Assembly: GCF_023896955.1 (NCBI RefSeq)
Contig: NZ_JAMHIW010000005.1
Span: forward strand, 1 to 64,000
Length of the DNA: 64,000 bases
From: Micromonospora sp. RHAY321
GTDB taxonomy: Bacteria; Actinomycetota; Actinomycetes; Mycobacteriales; Micromonosporaceae
Direction of reading: 5' to 3'
The position numbers and the translations under genes were made by a program. The notes under the pieces were generated by a model that was given only the letters and a program-made list of their open reading frames with translations, did no database searches and was not told where the DNA came from. Shown piece after piece: positions 34,176-42,012 of the stretch (positions are counted from its first letter, which is position 1; each line of letters starts with the position of its first letter).

Positions 34176-35393
34176 TCAGCTCGGCGTCAGGGTGTTTATG
34201 TGGTTGTCGCCCTTGGTGTAAAACTGGTCGACGTCCTTCTGCACCTGAGCCACCGACATCACCTTGTTCGCTTTCGCGTAGACCCAGTTGATTCGCATGT
34301 TGTAGGTGCGGCCGCCCTTGAAGGGCAGATCGATGAACCAGGTGTTGAACATGAGCCGCATCGGTTCGCGTGGGACGGTCTTGCCTGTGCTGATGAACAG
34401 CGTGCGTCCGTCAACCGAGTAGGTAACCTTCTGGTCCGTGACGGTGATCATCAGGGTGCGCCAGCCGGCGAGGCTTCCCTTGTAGTCATCCGTCGCCCGG
34501 TCGCCCGGCGTCGAGCTGCGCCAGCTGACCATGTCGATCTTGGACCCGACCGTACCCCAGCCTCCGTTCGGCTGGTACTCGAAGTCGAGCTCGCTGTAGT
34601 CCGCCGAGGTATGCAAGGGCGAGATGGTACAGAACGCCTGGTTGAGATGGTCTCCATCGCGCCCGGTCACTGGCTTGTCGGTGAAGAACACGCGGGCCGC
34701 GACCGTCCCTCGGAAAAAGCCGCTTTCCGTGGTAAAAAGTTCGGTCTGGCGCGTGCCCGCTCTAGTACCGTCCGTCGAGGCCTGCAACTGGAGAGCCTTG
34801 CCACCCTTGGCGCTCTTGTCGACCGGGAAGCTGAGCGTGTCGGCGGTCCAGGAGTCGGCAATACCGGGACCACCGCCCTCTGTGCGAACCTGCCACCCGT
34901 TCGCGGCGAGCGCGGGGTCGTTGTGGGCGCGGTAATGGAAGTTGTCGAAGAAGGTATCGTCCGGATGCCTGGGGAGCTTCTTGGTTTTCGTTGAGCGCTG
35001 GCCGGGGAGCGGACCGTTCACGGACGCGGCATCGGGATCCGCCCCTTCGAACTCGGGGCGCACGAGGTTCCACCCGGTGAGACCTACTCCGGCGACGAGA
35101 AGGACCACGAGCAGCGCCGGCACGAACACCGACCCGCCACGTCGTCGCGTGCCACGCCCCCGCCTAGCTTTGGAGATTCCGTCCAATCTGAGCACCCGGG
35201 TAATGCCGGACAACTCGGCGGTTTCCAAATCCTGACGGTTACGCTTGCGTGACGCAAAGTAGGCGAACATCGCGGCAACCATCAGAATGGCCGTCACGAT
35301 GAATACAAGATAACGGACGTCGGCCGCGAATTTGACCGCAACGGCAATCAAGCCGAGCACCCCGATGGCACCCGCACCCTTGAGCGAATTCAT
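34176..35393 (-). CDS. Membrane-anchored GH16-like (concanavalin fold) protein
   Basis: A 405-residue protein. There are three N-terminal membrane segments (about 7-23, 28-46, 89-110), a basic cytoplasmic loop between the second and third, and an extracellular domain from about 145. That domain looks like glycoside hydrolase family 16: TFFDNFHYRAHNDPALAANG, then ELDFE at 268-272, which fits the E-x-D-x-E active-site motif, and Trp-rich strands after it. It could trim or transfer beta-glucan-type chains. It follows a GT2 synthase by 13 bases on the same strand, so cooperation in making or shaping an exopolysaccharide is probable. GC is lower than in the neighbours. Confidence 0.75.
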   Translation of the reverse strand: MNSLKGAGAIGVLGLIAVAVKFAADVRYLVFIVTAILMVAAMFAYFASRKRNRQDLETAELSGITRVLRLDGISKARRGRGTRRRGGSVFVPALLVVLLVAGVGLTGWNLVRPEFEGADPDAASVNGPLPGQRSTKTKKLPRHPDDTFFDNFHYRAHNDPALAANGWQVRTEGGGPGIADSWTADTLSFPVDKSAKGGKALQLQASTDGTRAGTRQTELFTTESGFFRGTVAARVFFTDKPVTGRDGDHLNQAFCTISPLHTSADYSELDFEYQPNGGWGTVGSKIDMVSWRSSTPGDRATDDYKGSLAGWRTLMITVTDQKVTYSVDGRTLFISTGKTVPREPMRLMFNTWFIDLPFKGGRTYNMRINWVYAKANKVMSVAQVQKDVDQFYTKGDNHINTLTPS

Positions 35394-35406
35394 CCCCGGA
35401 CCGTCC

Positions 35407-36591
35407 CTATTTCCACGCGGGAACGGGAGTGAAATACGACTTTAGGACGGAGGAGATGGACCAGTACATGTTTAGCAGGGTGTACAGCGTGGCCGGAATC
35501 AGCAACGCTTGGACGAGCATCGCTTTCCAACCGAGCTGACGGACCGCCACTGCCGAATAAACGGCCCAGAAAGCAGTCAGGAGCAAGATGGCCGGCCAGT
35601 GCTGGAAATTACCTCCGGCGAGCGAGGTCCAGTACGCCGATCCCCAGATCAGGAAGCACGCGAAGCCGAAGAAGTTGAAGAACAGGGTGACGATGGCGCG
35701 CCGGGTGAACTCGCTCCACCCCCGCAGGCGGAGCGCGTCGACAGTGCCGCGGGCCCAGCGTTCGCGCTGGACAACCAGTTCGCGCAGGGTCGGCATGAGG
35801 TCGGTGTATGCGATGCAGAACTCGTTCGCGGTCACTTTCCAGCCGGCTTCCTTGAGCGCCAGGGTGGTCTCGTAGTCCTCGACCAAGTTGCGGTGGTCCT
35901 CCCAGAAGACCTGGCCCCGCCGATCGATCACGGACTGCAAGGCGGTACCCCGGTAGAAGGACCCGGCGCCGGACATGGTGTGGACGTTGGTTCGATACCG
36001 CGCGTGCGCCGCACGGCCGTACTCAAGGATCTGCATGCCGAGCAGGTATCGCTGCCAGAGGCTGCCCCACAGGCCGGTACGGCCGAAGCAGGCGGCACTG
36101 ACCCCACCGATCTTCTGGTCGGAGGCCATCACGTTGATGGCTCGCTCGAGGAAGTTGGGATGCAGTTCGGTGTCGGCGTCCATGGCGAGGACGTGCCGGA
36201 CGGCGTCCAGGCGACCGCCCACCCGCACTCGCAGCCACTCCATGGCGTAGTTGAGGGCGCCGGCTTTCTTGTGCGGATTGTCGTTCAGCGTGAGAACGAC
36301 TGTCGGTGGGGTCCTCGGGTCACCCGCGTACCCGGCGGCGTATTGCTCGGTGTTGTCGGTCGAGTTGTTGACCACCACGACGATGAGATCGGGCCGCCGA
36401 GTCTGCCTGTGCAGCGACTTGAGGGAGAGCAAGATTCCGGCCTCTTCATTCCGCGCCGGAACGATGACGACCGTGTTATAGCTCGGCGCGGAAATGCGGT
36501 GGTTGATTCTCGGGTTTGGAGCGGGTCGCCGGGGGTATGCAGGATTGCCGCGGGAGTACACACTCCCGCTGTGACGTACAGACGTGCTCAC
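35407..36591 (-). CDS. Processive family 2 glycosyltransferase (membrane polysaccharide synthase)
   Basis: A 395-residue synthase. The GT-A domain has VVIVPARNEEAG (about 41-52), the metal-binding DAD at 138-140, VEDYE at 236-240 and QRERW at 274-278, the D, D-x-D, D, Q-x-x-R-W set of processive beta-glycosyltransferases (BcsA, hyaluronan synthase). Three membrane helices follow. The product cannot be named from sequence. GTG 36591 was chosen because GGGGGAAATC precedes it; the frame is open to 36699. It is the first gene of a two-gene operon with the GH16-like protein, inside the tRNA-Arg hotspot. Confidence 0.85.
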   Translation of the reverse strand: MSTSVRHSGSVYSRGNPAYPRRPAPNPRINHRISAPSYNTVVIVPARNEEAGILLSLKSLHRQTRRPDLIVVVVNNSTDNTEQYAAGYAGDPRTPPTVVLTLNDNPHKKAGALNYAMEWLRVRVGGRLDAVRHVLAMDADTELHPNFLERAINVMASDQKIGGVSAACFGRTGLWGSLWQRYLLGMQILEYGRAAHARYRTNVHTMSGAGSFYRGTALQSVIDRRGQVFWEDHRNLVEDYETTLALKEAGWKVTANEFCIAYTDLMPTLRELVVQRERWARGTVDALRLRGWSEFTRRAIVTLFFNFFGFACFLIWGSAYWTSLAGGNFQHWPAILLLTAFWAVYSAVAVRQLGWKAMLVQALLIPATLYTLLNMYWSISSVLKSYFTPVPAWK

Positions 36592-36914
36592 GATTTCCCC
36601 CCGCGCCGTAGCCGACCACGGCCATCCTCCATGCGCGCAAGATCGTAGCCGAAGATCACAGGAAAAGAAGATCCCTGCGCAGCTCAGGTATGAGCGCATC
36701 TAATCACCTTCCATGCCAATTCGGACACCTTGCGTGGCATTCGAGGCATAGCGCCACCGTCGATCGTGAGATACAGCATGTCAGTCAGTGGGGTGATCTC
36801 AGCAAGGAGTAGGGCCCGGTTCGGGATGACACGGTCGTAACGTCCATAGCGGACAGCATGGGATAAGGACGTGGAGCCATCGGTCGACAGGTTCTTTCAA
36901 CAGAATGAGCCTTT
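36592..36914. other. Upstream region of the GT2 operon, no gene seen
   Basis: This 323-base gap has relatively low GC and lies between the synthase start and the transposase remnant. It probably carries the operon promoter. I see no convincing open frame or RNA. Confidence 0.35.
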
Positions 36915-37135
36915 TCATCCTGGGTAGCGGTTGGCTTCGACGTGGTGCAGAACGAGGATGGCCTGCGACGATGGGGGTCGCTCGCCGTGGGCAGCAGCGC
37001 AGCTTGTTCAGGATCTTCCAGGTCTTGAGGGTGACGATCACGCGTTCGCCGCGGGCGCGGATTTTCGCGTGGGTGCGGTTCACGGCCTTCTGCCGGCGTG
37101 ACAGCTTTGGGCGGAAGCGGCGCCGCTTGAACGGC
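36915..37135 (-). mobile_element. Remnant of an IS5-like transposase (C-terminal end)
   Basis: The minus strand reads LSRRQKAVNRTHAKIRARGE, then RVIVTLKTWKILNKLRCCPR, the C-terminal part of DDE transposases of the IS5 group. At about 36975 one extra base shifts the frame; the expected ending AILVLHHVEANRYPG with TGA (36915-36917) is found in the next frame. The N-terminal two thirds and any inverted repeats are missing. The right edge cuts straight into a HAD gene. Confidence 0.65.
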
Positions 37136-37152
37136 GTGCGGACGCTGCCGCG

Positions 37153-37725
37153 CGGCACACCTTCTCGGCCGTCTTCGGCGCGGTCATCGCTCGCGGTCTC
37201 GACTATCGCGAGACGTTCCAGGTGTTCCGGCTCGGGTTCGACCTTGGTCGAGGAGCGGCAGCGCCGGGCAGCCGCCGGGCAGCCGGAACACTTCTCCGAG
37301 GAGAACCTGTACCCGGATGCCCGGCCGTGCCTGGCCGCCCTCCGGGAGCTGGGCGTGCAGGTCGGCCTGGCCGGTAACCAGACCGCCCGAGCCGAGACGA
37401 TCCTTCGCGCCCTGGATCTGCCGGTCGACGTGATCGGCACCTCGGACGGCTGGAACGTCGAGAAACCGTCGGCCGCGTTCTTCGACCGCGTCGTCGCGGA
37501 GGCCGGCTGCCCCGCCGACCAGGTTCTGTACGTCGGAGACCGGCTGCACAACGACATCCGGCCGGCACAGGCGGCCAGACTCGCGACGGCCCTGATACGA
37601 CGCGGTCCGTGGGGACACATCCTCGACAACAGGACGATTAGCGACCGCTGCCTAATCCAACTGGACTCGCTGGCCGAGTTGCCCAGGCGGGTGCGCAGGC
37701 ACAACGAGTCGGCAGCTAGCTACCC
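37153..37725 (+). pseudogene. HAD-family hydrolase, truncated and frameshifted
   Basis: The first part reads FSAVFGAVIARGLDYRETFQ in one frame, then at about 37235 the signal moves to another: VEERQRRAAAGQPEHFSEEN, GVQVGLAGNQTARAETILRA, DVIGTSDGWNVEKPSAAFFD and VLYVGDRLHNDIRPAQAA. These are motifs II to IV of a HAD phosphatase. Motif I with the nucleophile Asp is absent, lost at the junction with the transposase remnant. The open frame runs on to 37978 without family sense. Confidence 0.65.
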
Positions 37726-37786
37726 GGGAGGGCAGCCCCGGCTGGCCGTCAGGGCAGCGATGCGTTCGTCGAGTTGGCTGCCCCTC

Positions 37787-38054
37787 GGCTGTCGCCGAGT
37801 ACCTGCCGGACGGCACGAACCAGTTCCAGACCGGTCCCGTGCCAGTGGGTGTGCAGAGCGTCCAGGGGGACAGGAAGGCCCTGGGTCAGCTCAAGCGACC
37901 GAAGGGCCAGCCAAAGACGGCACCGCCTTCCGCCGAAAAGGCACGGCTTCAAGCCAAGAAGAAGGCGGTCCAGCTTGACCAACGGTCGTACTGGGACGCC
38001 GAGCAGACGGAGATGGGCGCCAGCGCCACATCCGAGACCAGACAAAGAGCCTGA
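37787..38054 (+). pseudogene. C-terminal fragment of an unrecognised gene
   Basis: One frame gives AEYLPDGTNQFQTGPVPVGV, then a Lys/Gln-rich stretch (EKARLQAKKKAVQLDQRSYW) and a stop at 38052-38054. It reads like the end of a real protein but starts abruptly in the middle of a domain-like sequence. Family not recognised. It lies just before the tRNA-Arg, in the decayed part of the island. Confidence 0.35.
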
Positions 38055-38081
38055 CCCGCGTTTCCGCAGGTCAGGCTCTTT
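38044..38081 (-). terminator. Terminator of tRNA-Arg
   Basis: AAAGAGCCTGACC (38044-38056) pairs perfectly with 38069-38081. In the minus direction it follows the tRNA 3' end by eight bases and is followed by TTTGTCT. Confidence 0.7.
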
Positions 38082-38087
38082 GGATCT

Positions 38088-38138
38088 TGTGCGCCCGAAG
38101 GGACTCGAACCCCTAACCTTCTGATCCGTAGTCAGATG
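38088..38138 (-). repeat. Attachment-site copy within tRNA-Arg
   Basis: The same 51 bases as at 33501-33551. Here they form the 3' part of the intact tRNA-Arg gene. The two copies bracket 4.5 kb of mobile and horizontally acquired DNA. Confidence 0.85.
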
Positions 38139-38162
38139 CTCTATCCATTGAGCTACGGGCGC
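38090..38162 (-). tRNA. tRNA-Arg(ACG)
   Basis: A 73-base cloverleaf. Acceptor stem GCGCCCG pairs with CGGGCGC, the D arm contains AGCTCAATGGATAGAGC, the anticodon loop CTACGGA gives anticodon ACG, and the T arm contains GGTTCGAGTCC. Discriminator A; CCA is not encoded. Its 3' part is duplicated at 33501-33551, marking it as an integration site. Confidence 0.95.
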
Positions 38163-38197
38163 AGGTGCTCAGCCAGTGTACACACCCGGCTTTCGCG

Positions 38198-38288
38198 CGG
38201 AGACTCCGGGATTCGAACCCGGGAGGGGCTTTAAGACCCCAACCGCATTAGCAGTGCGGCGCCATAGACCAGACTAGGCGAAGTCTCC
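38198..38288 (-). tRNA. tRNA-Ser(GCT)
   Basis: A 91-base class II tRNA. Acceptor GGAGACT pairs with AGTCTCC, the anticodon arm reads GCACTGCTAATGC with anticodon GCT, a long variable arm follows, and the T arm is GGGTTCGAATCCC. The discriminator is G, as usual for serine. Confidence 0.95.
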
Positions 38289-38433
38289 CTGGTGGCCCGC
38301 AGACCACCGCGCCCGAGGATACAGGTCGCCAGCCGCCGGGGGCAAAACGACTTCCGGGGTACGCCCACCGAGGCTGCCGGCTCCCGTGTTTTCCCGCTGT
38401 GCGCCGGCGTGATCGGTACTACGCTCCATCGAT

Positions 38434-39909
38434 ATGCAGGAGCAGCCGCCGAGCGAGCCGACCCGCCGAGAGCCTGCTGACCGTGCGCGTCGGCGCCCAC
38501 CGCGGGCGACCTTCACGCCGCCGATCCCCGAGCAGTCCGCGGAGATCACCGAACAGTCCGTGGAGGAGGCGGCGTCCGGGGCGGCAGTGACCCCGGTCAC
38601 CCCGAACGGCCAGCGCGCTCGACGCGTCAAGGCAGCGCCGGCGGTGCTCTTCCAGCCTCCGGACCCGGACCTTCCGCTGCCCCGGCAGCCGGTCCTCCCG
38701 GCAACGGCTGGGAGCGGCAGAGCCGAAGTTGATCAGCCGGATGTACTGGCAGCCGGCACAGAGCGGCCGGCCGCACCGGCGGCGGGCGTCGAGCAGCCGG
38801 GCAGCGCCGAGCCCACCGGCCCGGTCAGTTCAGCGGCGACTCGGGCGAACGGGCCGGCACCCGAGGCCGGCTCGGAGCAGCCGGCGAACCGGACACCGAA
38901 GACCCGGGCGAGCCGGACCACTCCCGCTCGCAAGGCCGCCACGAGGAAAGCCGCCGGCGCGTCGGCCGAGGCGTCCGCCACGACAGCACCGCCGGCCGAC
39001 GGGGCCCCGACCGCCCCGACGGCGACCCCCGCCAAGCGCACCGCGGCCTCGGCCGCGACCCCCACCAAGCCCAGCGCGAGCCCGACCAAGCGAGCGGCGT
39101 CCGCCCGGAAGACCGCGCCGAAGAAAGCGGTCCCCGCCCCCGCGTCGGAAACCCCGCCCGAGCAGACCTCGACCGCAGTCGTGCCCCAGACTCCCGCCCA
39201 ACCTGCGGAACAGCCAACCGTCCCGGACCGGCGGGACACCGCGCCGGCTCCGGCGCGTACCCCCGAATCGGAGCTGCGGGCGGTCACCGCGCGACTGCTC
39301 GACCACCCCGGCTTCGCTCCGGAGCTGCTGGCCCTCGCCGCCGTGCGGTCGCTCGGCCCCGGTGCGGCCGACTGGGCCGAGCGGCTCCGTGCCCGATACC
39401 CGGACGCTCCGGCCGACGGCCTGGCCCGGCTGGCGACCCGGCGGTTCGTCCGTTCGGCGGGCGCGGGCGGGGGAGCCGCCGCGCTGGCGGGGCTCTTCGC
39501 GCCGGTGGCCGAGCTGGCTTCGGTGCTCTGGACCCACGCGAACCTGGTGCTGCACCTAGCGGCGGCGTACGGCCGGGATCCGGCGCATCCGGACCGGGCG
39601 GCCGAGTTGCTGGTGCTCACCCAGGTGCACCCGGATGTGGCGAGCGCGCGTGACGCGCTGGCTGCCGCCCAGGTCGCGGACGACCCGGCCGACGGGACGT
39701 GGGCGCGGGCGGCGGAGGCGGCGTGGCGGCTGGCCGCCCCGTTGACGGCGCAGGCCGGCGGCTGGTTGGCGTTGCGGCTGGCGTCCCGGCTGTTGCCGGG
39801 GGCGGCGGTGCTCGCCGCGGCGCTGGGTGACGCGGCGGCGGCCGACCGGCTGGCGGCGCGGGCGGTGGGCGTCTACCGGCGGAGCCCGGCCGAGCCGGCG
39901 GCGGGCTGA
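38434..39909 (+). CDS. EcsC-like protein with long histone-H1-like N-terminal region
   Basis: A 491-residue protein. The first about 285 residues are low-complexity Pro/Ala/Thr/Lys with repeated ARKAA, TPAKR and PTKR units, like H1-type tails in actinobacterial DNA-binding proteins. From about 290 an Ala-rich helical domain follows (ADWAERLRARYPDAPADGLA, then ASVLWTHANLVLHLAAAYGR), resembling EcsC-type proteins. Neither part has a proven role. ATG 38434 lies eight bases after TACGCT, which could be a -10 element of a leaderless message. The stop is five bases before that of the convergent CPBP gene. Confidence 0.65.
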   Translation: MQEQPPSEPTRREPADRARRRPPRATFTPPIPEQSAEITEQSVEEAASGAAVTPVTPNGQRARRVKAAPAVLFQPPDPDLPLPRQPVLPATAGSGRAEVDQPDVLAAGTERPAAPAAGVEQPGSAEPTGPVSSAATRANGPAPEAGSEQPANRTPKTRASRTTPARKAATRKAAGASAEASATTAPPADGAPTAPTATPAKRTAASAATPTKPSASPTKRAASARKTAPKKAVPAPASETPPEQTSTAVVPQTPAQPAEQPTVPDRRDTAPAPARTPESELRAVTARLLDHPGFAPELLALAAVRSLGPGAADWAERLRARYPDAPADGLARLATRRFVRSAGAGGGAAALAGLFAPVAELASVLWTHANLVLHLAAAYGRDPAHPDRAAELLVLTQVHPDVASARDALAAAQVADDPADGTWARAAEAAWRLAAPLTAQAGGWLALRLASRLLPGAAVLAAALGDAAAADRLAARAVGVYRRSPAEPAAG

Positions 39910-39913
39910 CCGG

Positions 39914-40684
39914 TCAGAGCCAGTCGAACCACTCCTTCGGCAGCAGCGCGTACCCGACGAAGGCGAACACGTCGAGCAGGGTGTGCGCGATGACCAGCGG
40001 CATCACCCGCCGGGTGCGCAGGTAGAAGAGGCTGAACACGACGCCCATCACCGCGTTGCCGACGAACGCGCCGAAGCCCTGGTAGAGGTGGTATGAGCCG
40101 CGCAGCAGGGCGCTGGCCGCGATGATCGTGGCGAGCCTCCAGTGGAGCTGGCGCAGCCGGGTGACCAGGTAGCCGACCACGATCACCTCCTCCAGCACGG
40201 CGTTCTGCACGGCGGCGAGGATCAGCACCGGCACCGCCCACCAGACGTCGGGCAGCGAGGCCGGCACCAGCGTGGCGTTGACGCCGAGTTGGGCCGCCAC
40301 CCAGAACAGGGCCAGCCCGGGCAGGCCGATCAGCGCGGCCAGGCCGGCGCCGCGGGCCAGGTCCTGGCCGGGCCGCCGGGCGTCCAGGCCGAGGGTCCGC
40401 GCCGGGTCGCCGGGGTCGCGGCTGAGCAGGTGTACGGCGAGCAGCACCGGCAGCAGCGCGAAGGCGATGCCGAGCAGCTGGTACGTCAGGTCCAGCCAGG
40501 GGCGGGCCGACGCCGAGGTGTTGAGCGCGGCGGTCTGCTTGGAGAGCGGACCGTCAGCGGTCAGCTTCGCGATGATCGAGACCACCGCGTAGACCGCGGA
40601 CTGGCCGAGGGAGAGGCCGAGGACCAGCAGCGTCTCGGTCCCCAGCAGCCGGCGGGACACCGGGCGGGTCAGCTCAACGGTCAC
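39914..40684 (-). CDS. CPBP-family intramembrane metalloprotease-like protein
   Basis: A 256-residue membrane protein with about seven or eight helices. The CPBP (Abi/Rce1) signature is present: EEVIVVGYL (motif 1, although the usual Arg is replaced), GSYHLYQGFGAFVGNAVMGV (motif 2 with His) and VIAHTLLDVFAF (motif 3 with His and Asp). The family cleaves or binds prenylated or membrane proteins. GTG 40684 is preferred because residues before it (to 40750) are not hydrophobic and look like leader DNA. The missing Arg in motif 1 is worth noting. Confidence 0.85.
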   Translation of the reverse strand: MTVELTRPVSRRLLGTETLLVLGLSLGQSAVYAVVSIIAKLTADGPLSKQTAALNTSASARPWLDLTYQLLGIAFALLPVLLAVHLLSRDPGDPARTLGLDARRPGQDLARGAGLAALIGLPGLALFWVAAQLGVNATLVPASLPDVWWAVPVLILAAVQNAVLEEVIVVGYLVTRLRQLHWRLATIIAASALLRGSYHLYQGFGAFVGNAVMGVVFSLFYLRTRRVMPLVIAHTLLDVFAFVGYALLPKEWFDWL

Positions 40685-40829
40685 CGCACCACTCTGCCCG
40701 ACGGGCGACGCCGGTGGCACGGCCGATCGGGCGGCATGAACCGATCGCACATTCTGTGCGACCGGTGGGCACTCTCCGTGGAGATTCTATGGGCGCCCGA
40801 TCCGCTGCCGTCTGGAGAAGGAGCGCCCC

Positions 40830-41945
40830 GTGGACGACGTCGCGCGTTTGTTGAAGGAGAGCTGGACCCTGGTCGAGGAGCACCGGGACCGGCTGAGCGG
40901 CCACTTCTACGCCCGGCTGTTCCTGCTCGACCCCGCCCTGCGGCAGCTCTTCCCGGTGCAGATGACCGGCCAGGGCGACCGCCTGCTGGAAGCGATCATC
41001 ACGGCGATCCACACCGTGGACGACCCGGAGAGCTTCGACGAGTTCCTCCGGGCGCTGGGTCGCGACCACCGCAAGTACCACGTCGACGAGCAGCACTACG
41101 CGACGATGGGCGTCGCGCTGCTGGACGCACTGCGCAGCACCGCCGGTGACGGCTGGAACCTGGAGTACGACCAGGCGTGGCGGGACGCGTACGCGGCGAT
41201 CGCCGCGAAGATGGTGGCCGGGGCGGCGGACGACGACAACCCGCCGTTCTGGCACGCCGAGGTGCTGACCCACGAGCGGTACGGCCCGGACACCGCCGTG
41301 CTGACCTGCCGGGCGTTGCAGCATCCGCTGCCCTGGCGTGCCGGCCAGTACGTCAGCCTGGAGGTGCCCCGCCACCACCCTCGGGTGTGGCGGACGTACT
41401 CGGTGGCGAACGCCCCGAACGACGACAACGTGCTGGAGTTCCACGTGCGGGCGCCCGGGGCCGGCTGGGTGTCCGGCGCGCTGGTCCGGCGGGTGCGCCC
41501 TGGTGACCTGCTGCGGCTGGCCGCGCCGATGGGGTCGATGACCCTCGACCGCTCCTCCGAGCGGGACATCCTCTGCGTCGCCGGTGGGGTCGGGTTGGCA
41601 CCGATCAAGGCGCTGGTGGAGGAGTTGGCCTCGTACAACCGGACCCGGTGGGTGCACGTCTTCTACGGCGCCCGGCAGGCGGCGGACCTGTACGGCCTGG
41701 CCGGGTTGCAGGAGCTGGTCGCCGTACATCCGTGGTTGTCCGTCACGGCGGCGTGCAGCGAGGAGCCGGACTTCGACGGCGAGCTGGGTGACATCCCGGA
41801 CGTGGTGGCCCGGTACGGCCCGTGGACCACGCACGACTGCTACGTCTCGGGCTCGGCCCAGATGGTCCGGTCCACGCTGCGGGTGCTGGCCGCCGACGAG
41901 GTGCCACCGCCGCACATCCGCTACGACACCTTCGGTGACCTCTAG
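40830..41945 (+). CDS. Flavohemoglobin-like globin/FAD-NAD(P) reductase
   Basis: A 371-residue two-domain protein. The globin part (1-130) has LLKESWTLVEEHRDRLSGHF and LGRDHRKYHV with proximal His80. The ferredoxin-reductase part has RTYSVANAP (FAD site) and CVAGGVGLAPIKALVEEL (NAD(P) site). It ends with IRYDTFGDL, shorter than enterobacterial Hmp (about 396). The family detoxifies nitric oxide to nitrate with NAD(P)H. GTG 40830 follows GAAGGAGCG. No NO-responsive regulator gene is adjacent. Confidence 0.9.
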   Translation: MDDVARLLKESWTLVEEHRDRLSGHFYARLFLLDPALRQLFPVQMTGQGDRLLEAIITAIHTVDDPESFDEFLRALGRDHRKYHVDEQHYATMGVALLDALRSTAGDGWNLEYDQAWRDAYAAIAAKMVAGAADDDNPPFWHAEVLTHERYGPDTAVLTCRALQHPLPWRAGQYVSLEVPRHHPRVWRTYSVANAPNDDNVLEFHVRAPGAGWVSGALVRRVRPGDLLRLAAPMGSMTLDRSSERDILCVAGGVGLAPIKALVEELASYNRTRWVHVFYGARQAADLYGLAGLQELVAVHPWLSVTAACSEEPDFDGELGDIPDVVARYGPWTTHDCYVSGSAQMVRSTLRVLAADEVPPPHIRYDTFGDL

Positions 41946-41961
41946 TCGTTCCTCCCCCCAC

Positions 41962-42003
41962 ACCGGGGCGCGTGCCCCTGCCCCCTGGGGCACGCGCCCC
42001 GGT
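41962..42003. terminator. Bidirectional terminator hairpin
   Basis: Perfect 17-base GC-rich arms (41962-41978 and 41987-42003) with an eight-base loop lie between the convergent stops at 41945 and 42013. Confidence 0.65.
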
Positions 42004-42012
42004 CCCTCCGCG

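Noticed and set aside
36905..37978. Long plus-strand frame across the transposase remnant and HAD fragment
   Set aside because: Its first 80 codons are antisense to the transposase remnant and its last 85 codons have no family sense; only the middle is HAD-like.
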